Origin: an uncultured Clostridia bacterium
Lineage (GTDB): Bacteria; Bacillota; Clostridia; TANB77; CAG-508
Assembly (NCBI GenBank): GCA_947627105.1
Contig: CANQUT010000010.1
Coordinates: forward strand, 1-45,784
Direction of reading: 5' to 3'
DNA length: 45,784 nt
The position numbers and the translations under genes were made by a program. Below, piece by piece: positions 38,131-45,784 of this stretch; the first letter of the stretch is position 1; every line of letters begins with the position of its first letter. Under the pieces are notes generated by a model. The model was not told the origin of the DNA, made no database searches, and saw only the letters and a program-made list of their open reading frames with translations.

Positions 38131-40533
38131 ATGAAACATAAAATTATTAAAATGTTTGTAATAATAATTTTAATAATGATAATTTTGCATATGCAAATAC
38201 CAATTGTATATGCAAGTCTTGCTGGAAATGCACAAGGTGAGAGTGGCTATCAACCACCACCTCCTACACCACAAGATTCTCCACAACAACCACCTTCTAA
38301 TCCAGGGCCAACTGACACAACTCCTTCAGAAACAAGGTATTATTACGAAACTATTTCAGGAAATGTAAGTGAAGATTTAGGTTATACTCTTACAGGAACT
38401 ACAGATAATTCAGATGATAGAAAACAAAAAATGCCAGCATCTGGTATAACAGTATTATTAAAACAAGGAAATAGCGTAGTAGATGTTACAGTTACAGATT
38501 CAAATGGAAATTATAGTTTTTCTCCACCAGATGGAACATATTCTACTGAATTTTGGTATGGAGATATTAGTAAAATAAATTTACAAAATACAGAACTAGT
38601 AAAATCTGCTTTAAAATATAATGGACATGATTATATTACAGTAAAAACACCAACTTCAAAAGACTATGTTAATGTAGAAAAAATAGAAGTACAAAAAAGT
38701 GGAAAAGGTGCAGCACAAGTATTTATAGCATTAGACTGTTCTTATGGTATGCGTACTACAGAAGTTAATGTAAATGGACAGATAAAAACAAGACTTCAAA
38801 TAGCTGCAGATTCTGCTAAACAGTTAATTAATTCATTAATCAATAGTGGAGAAAACATATATGTAGGTTTATTATTTTTCTCAGGAACAAACTATAGAGC
38901 AGTATCACTTACAAAAAATATAGAATTATTATCAAAAGCTCTAAATGAAATTGTTAATAATAATTGGTATACTCCAAATACAAATATCTTAGGAGTATTA
39001 AATAAAGCAAAAGACTCATTTTATAACAATGATAAAAATAATTCAAACAGATACATAGTATTAGTATCAGACGGTATACCAACATCAGATGGAAGCACTC
39101 AAGTATACTGTGATGAGTCAGAACAAGAAACATTAAATAAATTATATAATACAATTGGTCCAAATACTAAGAAAAAAGTGCAAGATTTAAGAAAAAATGG
39201 AATTAATATTATTTCGTTACTTGCAAAATCAGATGAATCAGATGAAATACAGTATGTAGAAAGTATATTTAAAGATACATCTAGCATTTATGCCTCTATA
39301 CAAGATGGACAAGAAACAATAGATAAAATAACAAAAGATATGAAAAAATATTTAATAGACTCTACTGAAGAAAAAGAATATACTTCTAAATTTAGCACAG
39401 TAGCTGGTTATGAAGATTCTACACGTAGAAAAGAAGTAGATGAATATTTTAAAAGATTTACATATAAAAATACAATAATGTTTGAACAAATAGAAACATA
39501 TAATGCAAGTAGTACATCACAGCAAAAAGCAAATGAATTAAGTACAGCAACTAAAATGAGAGTAGTTGGCGGGCAAAACTATGTAATTAATCATATGCCA
39601 CCAGGAACACCATCTGTTGAAGAAATAAAAGATGAAGAAACTGGAGAGGTAATAAAGAAAATATACCATGTATCAACAGGGTATAGTGGAGGAGATGTAA
39701 TTTTAGCTAAAAGACCAGCGATTTCTCTTGAAACAAAAATAACTTGTACTGGTTTAGAAATTATTTTAGCAGATGGTTCAGTATTAGATATACAAACTAG
39801 AAATATTGGATCAGATTTACCAATAATTAAAGCTATAGATGATGAATTAACACATGGCGCTACAATAAGAGTGGAGTATTCTATTACAATAAAAAATGAT
39901 TCATCTCTACAATGCAATTATTTAGAATTAATTAACCATTTACCACCAGGATTTATATATTCTCAAAATGTAAAACTAATTACAGAAAGTAAACAAAATT
40001 CAGATTATGGTTTTACACAAGTTTCACTTCAAGATTTATATGATAATGGTTATATATCAGAAGAAACTTTAAATTATGGCAAAACCAGAGTATCTATAAA
40101 AACAGTATTAGATAATAATGGAAAAGGAAAAAATGGATTTTATATAGCACCAGGTGGAGAATATACAATCAAATATGTTGCTAGTAAATTGATTAGTAAA
40201 TTAGATGATATAGAATATATGAACAAAAGTATTGCAGAAGTGCTTGCTTATGAAGATGAAGCCAATAGAAGAATGGCATATAAACAAAATATGAGAGCTA
40301 ATAATAACCCAGAACATGAAATAGAAATACTGCATGGGGTATACCCTGGAGATAATAAAGATAAAGACTGTTCTACTTTTAATAATCTAGTATATATTAT
40401 GCCACCTACAGGAAAAAACGAAAACTTAGTAATTAAGTATATAATAATTAGTGCAATAATTTTTGTAGCAATAATAATCTTTATAAAAATTAAACCTAAA
40501 AAAGTAAAAAGACCTAGTGTATATATTAAATAA
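38131..40533 (+). CDS. VWA-domain surface protein with Cna-B-like domain and C-terminal TM
   Basis: 'AQVFIALDCSYGMRTTEV...RLQIAADSAKQLINSLINSGENIYVGLLFFSG', 'VTVTDSNGNYSFSPPDGTYSTEF'; C-term TM + KPKKVKRP. Confidence 0.8.
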   Translation: MKHKIIKMFVIIILIMIILHMQIPIVYASLAGNAQGESGYQPPPPTPQDSPQQPPSNPGPTDTTPSETRYYYETISGNVSEDLGYTLTGTTDNSDDRKQKMPASGITVLLKQGNSVVDVTVTDSNGNYSFSPPDGTYSTEFWYGDISKINLQNTELVKSALKYNGHDYITVKTPTSKDYVNVEKIEVQKSGKGAAQVFIALDCSYGMRTTEVNVNGQIKTRLQIAADSAKQLINSLINSGENIYVGLLFFSGTNYRAVSLTKNIELLSKALNEIVNNNWYTPNTNILGVLNKAKDSFYNNDKNNSNRYIVLVSDGIPTSDGSTQVYCDESEQETLNKLYNTIGPNTKKKVQDLRKNGINIISLLAKSDESDEIQYVESIFKDTSSIYASIQDGQETIDKITKDMKKYLIDSTEEKEYTSKFSTVAGYEDSTRRKEVDEYFKRFTYKNTIMFEQIETYNASSTSQQKANELSTATKMRVVGGQNYVINHMPPGTPSVEEIKDEETGEVIKKIYHVSTGYSGGDVILAKRPAISLETKITCTGLEIILADGSVLDIQTRNIGSDLPIIKAIDDELTHGATIRVEYSITIKNDSSLQCNYLELINHLPPGFIYSQNVKLITESKQNSDYGFTQVSLQDLYDNGYISEETLNYGKTRVSIKTVLDNNGKGKNGFYIAPGGEYTIKYVASKLISKLDDIEYMNKSIAEVLAYEDEANRRMAYKQNMRANNNPEHEIEILHGVYPGDNKDKDCSTFNNLVYIMPPTGKNENLVIKYIIISAIIFVAIIIFIKIKPKKVKRPSVYIK

Positions 40534-40536
40534 TAA

Positions 40537-40573
40537 AAATAATGGATTCAAATTAATGAATCCATTATTTTAT
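40537..40573. terminator. bidirectional terminator
   Basis: aaaataatggattcaaattaatgaatccattatttt. Confidence 0.8.
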
Positions 40574-40576
40574 TAT

Positions 40577-41962
40577 TTAAGAAATAAGTTTTGAACCAAT
40601 ATTTGTAACTGTACCTGCACCAAGAGTAAGAACAATATCTTCTTTAATAGTATGTTCTTTTAAATATTTTACAATTTCATTAAAATCAGATATATACATG
40701 GCCTTATTTGATTTATATGAATTAATTTTATTTACTAAGTCTAAAGCAGAAATTCCATATATATTATCTTCTCTAGCAGCATAAATATCTGTAACAATAA
40801 CATGGTCAAATTGAATTAAGGCTTTAGCAAAATCTTCTAATAAAGTTTTAGTTCTACTATAAGTATGTGGCTGAAAAACAACCCAATTTTGTCTATACTG
40901 TTTTTGTTTTAAAGCATTACATGTTGCTACAATTTCTGTTGGATGATGTCCATAATCATCATAAACACTAACACCTTCATTAAAAGAGCCAACATATTCA
41001 AATCTTCTATGAGCACCGGTAAATTTTAGTAATCCATTTTTTATATCTTCTTTTTCAATACCATATTCGTGGCAAAGTGCAATACAAGCTAAAGCATTTA
41101 GTACATTATGCTTTCCAGGAATAGAAAGTTCAATAGTTTTATAAAAATAATTATTATAATAAACATCAAACATTGCAAATCCGTTTTTGTTAAATGTAAT
41201 ATTTCTAGCAACAAAATTTGCATTATTATTTTCAATACCAAAAGTTACATTTTTGCATTTTGAATCTTTTGCAATTTTTACACAATTAGGATCATCTGCA
41301 TTAATAACAAGCAAACCATCTTCAGGAAGTAAACTAATATAGCGATGAAAAGATTCTACTATATTATCAAAAGTTTCAAAATAATCTAAATGATCATTAT
41401 CAATATTCAAAATAACTTCTGCTTTAGGAAATAATTTTAAATAGCTTTCTACATATTCGCAAGCTTCAATAATAAAATATTCACTACTTCCAACACGATA
41501 ATTTCCATTAATAGCTTTTAAATAAGCACCAACTTGAATAGAAGGATCTTTGTGTGCTTCTAAAAAACACATTGAAATCATAGAAGTAGTAGTGGTTTTT
41601 CCATGTGTACCAGAAATACAAATGCTATTACGAAAAGCTTTAGTAATTTTTCCTAAAAAAGTACCTCTATCAATAATAGGAATATTTAATTCTTTTGCTT
41701 TTAATAGTTCAGGGTCATCTGGTCTAATTGCAGCAGTATAAATAACTACATCAGCTTTTACAACATTTACAAAATCATGACCAATAACAACAGGTATTCC
41801 ATTTTTTCTTAATCTTTCAGTAACTTCAGAAGAATTAGAGTCAGATCCTGTAACATTAAATCCCCAAAATTTTAAAATTTCGGCAATACCACTCATGCTA
41901 ACTCCGCCAATACCTATCATATGAATATTTTTATATTGTTCTAATTCCATTATATTAGCCAA
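40577..41962 (-). CDS. murC: UDP-N-acetylmuramate--L-alanine ligase
   Basis: 'IHMIGIGGVSMSGIAEILKFWGFNVTGSD', 'ICISGTHGKTTTTSMIS', 'YDDYGHHPTEI', 'FQPHTYSRT'. Confidence 0.97.
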   Translation of the reverse strand: MANIMELEQYKNIHMIGIGGVSMSGIAEILKFWGFNVTGSDSNSSEVTERLRKNGIPVVIGHDFVNVVKADVVIYTAAIRPDDPELLKAKELNIPIIDRGTFLGKITKAFRNSICISGTHGKTTTTSMISMCFLEAHKDPSIQVGAYLKAINGNYRVGSSEYFIIEACEYVESYLKLFPKAEVILNIDNDHLDYFETFDNIVESFHRYISLLPEDGLLVINADDPNCVKIAKDSKCKNVTFGIENNNANFVARNITFNKNGFAMFDVYYNNYFYKTIELSIPGKHNVLNALACIALCHEYGIEKEDIKNGLLKFTGAHRRFEYVGSFNEGVSVYDDYGHHPTEIVATCNALKQKQYRQNWVVFQPHTYSRTKTLLEDFAKALIQFDHVIVTDIYAAREDNIYGISALDLVNKINSYKSNKAMYISDFNEIVKYLKEHTIKEDIVLTLGAGTVTNIGSKLIS

Positions 41963-42353
41963 AAAAACACTCCCTTTAATATATATTTTTCTAACCGTAA
42001 GATATTATATACTTTTTATTAGCAATTTTCAATATATTTGCACTTTTTCTTTTTAAATGTGGGCCGTAAGGTCATAATTAATTATTTACCACGCACCAAC
42101 GTTTTATACATGTTTAAAATATGATATATAATATTAATAAAATACAAAAATGTGAATAATAAGCTTAAAAAAAACCATACTTAATTAAAATACTATTAGC
42201 TATGTTTTATAAAAAATATATTAGCAAATGCAATTTATATTAAAAAAATAAATAATTTTTGTAAAATAAAGAAGGAAAAAATAAAAACATGGCGAATAAT
42301 ATAAATGTACATACTATTTATGTACAAATTTTACGCGGAAGGTGGTACACAAA

Positions 42354-42641
42354 ATGCAAATTACAGATGTACGTTTAAGAAAAGTAAATTCAGAAAACAG
42401 AATGAAAGCTGTTGCTTCTGTGACATTTGATAACGAATTTGTTGTTCATGACATTAAAGTTATCGAAAGTCAAAATGGATTATTCATTGCTATGCCAAGC
42501 AGAAAAACTCCAAACGGAGAATTCAAGGATATAGCTCATCCAATTAATGCTGAAACTAGAGAGAAGATTCAAAAAGCTATATTAGAAGCTTATGAAGCTC
42601 CTGAAACTGAGGAAACTACAGATACAGAATCAGCAGAATAA
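42354..42641 (+). CDS. spoVG: septation protein SpoVG
   Basis: [64 protein letters not shown]. Confidence 0.97.
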   Translation: MQITDVRLRKVNSENRMKAVASVTFDNEFVVHDIKVIESQNGLFIAMPSRKTPNGEFKDIAHPINAETREKIQKAILEAYEAPETEETTDTESAE

Positions 42642-42659
42642 TAAATAATTAAGTAATCA

Positions 42660-42691
42660 AAAGAGAAACTTTTAAAAAGTTTCTCTTTTTT
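42660..42691 (+). terminator. spoVG terminator hairpin
   Basis: aagagaaacttttaaaaagtttctctttttt directly upstream of intron. Confidence 0.85.
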
Positions 42692-42694
42692 CTA

Positions 42695-44545
42695 GTGCGA
42701 CGGGCATGTCGTTTAGTTAATCGGTGAAAGTCCGTAGTGGAGGTATACATCGCCAACCACATAGTGAAACACAAGCGTTCCATCGTGAGGTGTGGCGTGG
42801 AGGAAGTGTGTAGCAAAATCTTAGCTCAATGAACAAAAACTTGATACTAAGGCTTGATAAGAGGGTAAAACTACTAGTGAAGTTAAAGCCCAAAAGATGT
42901 ACGTAACCTTATCAAGTAAATCAAGTGAGTAAAAGAGGAAAATTAAGCGACTTACCCCGTGAGGTCTTGCGGACATTAGAAATAATGGTCGAAAAAGGAT
43001 TATCGTAAGAAGTCAGCAGATACCATAGTAGGAAATCTTTTCGAAGGGTTGAACAATTTGTAGTGTTTCAAACACCAAAATTAGGGACGAATAATAATTA
43101 GAATGTGTTAATGAAAATGGTATGGACGTATTCCAAAGAGTATTCAAAATCAATCATTTATTCGTCATCGAGAAAGGAGAAGGAGAAACAAGCATGGAAC
43201 TTTTAGAGCAAATCTTAGCAAAAGAAAATCTTAACCAAGCATACAAGAAAGTTGTAGCAAACAAAGGAGTAGCAGGAGTAGACGGAATAACAGTAAACGA
43301 AGTAGATGAATACATAAAGGCGAACAAAGAAAAACTGCTAAACCAAATACGTAAAAGGAAATACAAGCCACAACCAGTAAAAAGAGTGCAAATACCAAAA
43401 GAAAATGGCAAAATGAGAAATCTAGGAATACCAACAGTATTTGATAGAATAATACAGCAAGCAATGGTGCAAATATTAAGCCCAATATTTGAAGAGCAAT
43501 TTAGTGATAATAGTTATGGATTTAGACCTAAGAGGAGTTGTGAGCAAGCAGTAATAAAAGCATTAGAATATCTAAATGACGGATATGAATGGATAGTAGA
43601 CATAGACCTAGAAAAGTTCTTCGATACAGTAGACCAAGATAGACTAATCAATATCATAATGAGGACAATAAAAGACGGAGATGTAGTATCATTGATAAGA
43701 AAATATCTAAGTGCAGGGGTAATGGAAAATGGAATAGTGCGAGCAACCGAAAAAGGAACACCACAAGGAGGCAACCTAAGTCCTCTACTATCAAATATAA
43801 TGTTAAATGAACTAGATAAAGAATTAGAAGCACGTGGCTTACAGTTCGTCCGCTATGCGGACGACTGCATAATAATGGTTAAGAGTGAAAAAGCAGCAAA
43901 TCGAGTATTAGGTTCAATAACGAAATTTATTGAAAAGAAATTAGGTTTGAAAGTAAATGCAGAGAAGAGCAAAGTAACAAGACCAACACAGACCAAATAT
44001 TTAAGCTTTAGCTTTTGGAAAGACACTAAAGGAAGGTGGAAACCAAAGCCACATATTAAAGCATATCAGAAGTTAAAAAGAAAGCTAAAAGCACTAACAA
44101 AAAGAAGCTGGAGTATAAGCCTAGACAACAGAATAAAACAAATAAACTACTTAATCAGAGGTTGGATAAACTACTTTAGAATAGCCAATATGAAAAATGC
44201 CATACAAACAATAGATGAGCATTTAAGAACACGAATAAGAGTAATAATCTGGAAACAATGGAAGAAACCACAGAGAAAAGAAAAAGCATTAAAACAATTA
44301 GGAGTAAAACCAGATATTGCATATAGTTTAGCACATACAGGTAAAGGTTATCAATTAGTAGCTAAAACAGACTGGCTCAAATTTGCAATAAATAATGAAA
44401 GACTAAGAAAAAGAGGTCTGATATTCCTATCAGACCAATATGCAAAAGTACATGTTGAAATATAAATTGAACCGCCGTATGCCGAACGGCACGTACGGTG
44501 GTGTGAGAGGGAATAAATAAAATAATTATTTATTCTCTACTCGAT
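42695..44545 (+). mobile_element. group II intron (terminator-targeting, class C-like behaviour)
   Basis: 5' GTGCGAC..., domain I-like leader, ORF, domain V gaaccgccgtatgccgaacggcacgtacggtgg, domain VI hairpin ending CTACTCGAT. Confidence 0.85.
43194..44465 (+). CDS. ltrA: group II intron reverse transcriptase/maturase (no obvious HNH endonuclease domain)
   Basis: 'NKGVAGVDGITVNEV', 'GTPQGGNLSPLLSNIMLNELD', 'FVRYADDCIIMVKS', 'YLIRGWINYFRIANMK'. Confidence 0.95.
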   Translation: MELLEQILAKENLNQAYKKVVANKGVAGVDGITVNEVDEYIKANKEKLLNQIRKRKYKPQPVKRVQIPKENGKMRNLGIPTVFDRIIQQAMVQILSPIFEEQFSDNSYGFRPKRSCEQAVIKALEYLNDGYEWIVDIDLEKFFDTVDQDRLINIIMRTIKDGDVVSLIRKYLSAGVMENGIVRATEKGTPQGGNLSPLLSNIMLNELDKELEARGLQFVRYADDCIIMVKSEKAANRVLGSITKFIEKKLGLKVNAEKSKVTRPTQTKYLSFSFWKDTKGRWKPKPHIKAYQKLKRKLKALTKRSWSISLDNRIKQINYLIRGWINYFRIANMKNAIQTIDEHLRTRIRVIIWKQWKKPQRKEKALKQLGVKPDIAYSLAHTGKGYQLVAKTDWLKFAINNERLRKRGLIFLSDQYAKVHVEI

Positions 44546-44723
44546 TGTTATAATATAAAACTATTTAAAAACTACAAGCAAATGTGTAAGAATTTTAACA
44601 ATCGATTATTCATAACTTTAAATATTACATTTTCATAACATTTTTGTAACAAACGAGTTACAAAATTAAAAAACACTAAAAACCAAATTCCAAAGTGCCT
44701 GATACTGTAAGAAAATGCAAACA

Positions 44724-44770
44724 TAAGACAAAATCTTGCTTTTACAAAAATAAAAGCAAGATTTTGTCTT
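44724..44770. terminator. long perfect hairpin
   Basis: aagacaaaatcttgctttta-caaaaa-taaaagcaagattttgtctt. Confidence 0.75.
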
Positions 44771-44907
44771 GTTTACAAACGAGCTAATTTATGTTTAACT
44801 AAAATAAATTATAATTTATAGTTTAAATTGTGAATTATAATAAAAGCAGAATAAAAAATACAAAAGCTGTAAATAATAAACAAAAAGAAAAAAGGAGGAA
44901 TCTTAAA

Positions 44908-45784
44908 ATGACAGCAAACTGTTGTGTAAGTAGAGAGAGAGAGAGAGAGAGAGCTATAATTTAAATAAGATAGGAGAAATAGGTTTAAATGAAAATAAAC
45001 CCAATTTTTTAAGCACTGCAAAATACGCTAAAGGTATAACATTAATAGCTTTAGTAGTAACAATAGTAGTGCTTTTAATATTGGCCGGAGTAACCATAAC
45101 AATGGTGCTAGGAGAAGATGGAATAATAGCACAAGCAAAACTAGCAGCAGAAAAGACAAAAGAAGCAGAAGAACAAGCACAAGGAGACTTAGCAAATTTA
45201 TTAGAAGAAATGAATAATATATTAACTAGTGATCCTCCAACACCAACAAGACCAACAGCTACACCAACGCCTAGTCCAACGCCAAAGCCAACACTAAAAG
45301 CAGATGGAAGTTTTAATAGTAAAAAGGGAGTAAATAGTCCAAAGATAACAGCTGAAATGAACCCAGTATATTGGGATGAAAGTGGAAATGAAGTAACATA
45401 TTATACGAACTTAACAAATAAAACAGTAAATGAAAAATTTGATGTAGATTTATGGTATGATTATGTAGATACATCAGTATTAGAAAAGGAAAATACTAGC
45501 CACTGGGCAAATGCAAAAACAGCAGATGGAAGTTACTGGGTATGGATACCAAGATACGCATATAGAATAACAAGTGGTTATCATACAAACTCAGCAACAG
45601 GAGGAGAGATAGACATTAAATTTTTGCAAGGCACAGAAAATAAAGACTCAAGTGGAAGTGGAACAAATATAGTAGCAAGTTTAGATACAATTGCACAGTC
45701 AGGAGATAGTGGGCCAAGTACAGTAGCAAATCAATATGTAGTACATCCAGCATTTCAAGATGGAAGTGCAACAGAATATAAAAA
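44908..45784 (+). CDS. second prepilin-anchored FGE/CLec-like protein (paralog of 22494), truncated by window end; out of frame across (AG)11 in this copy
   Basis: RBS aaaggagg, ATG 44908; downstream frame (from 44934) reads ...SYNLNKIGEIGLNENKPNFLSTAKYAKGITLIALVVTIVVLLILAGVTITMVLGEDGIIAQAKLAAEKTKEAEEQAQGDL... Confidence 0.75.
44932..44953 (+). repeat. (AG)11 dinucleotide tract within 5' coding region
   Basis: agtAGAGAGAGAGAGAGAGAGAGAGctataat, 22 nt of pure AG. Confidence 0.9.

Noticed and set aside
43848-43865. Perfect inverted repeat gtccgctatgcggac in the RT gene
   Set aside because: It encodes the catalytic RYADD motif; likely coincidental coding palindrome.
43194-44465. RT as the reverse transcriptase of a DGR acting on the 23987 VR
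   Set aside because: It has group II maturase features (QGG motif, GIIM domain) and sits in a complete group II intron with domains V/VI; no template repeat nearby.
1-45784. tRNA or rRNA genes, including a local quadruplet-decoding tRNA
   Set aside because: No cloverleaf with T-loop consensus was recognised by eye; a covariance-model scan would be needed to be sure.

Overview
Low-GC Clostridia-like chromosomal segment. The left part is housekeeping: miaA, sepF, divIVA, rsmD, ftsK/spoIIIE, an MBL-fold hydrolase, a GH15 glucoamylase, radA, disA, a PPIase, cdaA, a HAD phosphatase and truA. It is interrupted by a REP/RAYT mobile unit at 12909-14871. From about 22.0 to 40.5 kb there is a Tad/type IV pilus-like surface locus: XRE regulator, prepilin-anchored C-type-lectin/FGE protein with a DGR-like variable 3' end, CpaB, two CpaE-like proteins, CpaF, TadB/C-like, at least four MENASKAL pilin-like proteins, a SpoIVB-like peptidase and a VWA/Cna-B protein. 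murC, spoVG with a group II intron behind its terminator, and a second truncated prepilin-anchored paralog follow. Main observation: reading all genes by eye, I find in-frame CGG only five times, and all five sit exactly where the ORF breaks and is restored by skipping one nucleotide (C|GGW), giving a glycine. Three of these glycines are functionally demanded: prepilin cleavage Gly, prepilin 'LAG-VTI' and the CpaF Walker A. All five lie in four genes of the pilus locus. This looks like +1 recoding or quadruplet decoding of CGGN, a candidate undescribed translational system. Separately, the second prepilin paralog carries an (AG)11 tract just after its start codon and is out of frame by exactly one repeat unit, which suggests phase variation.
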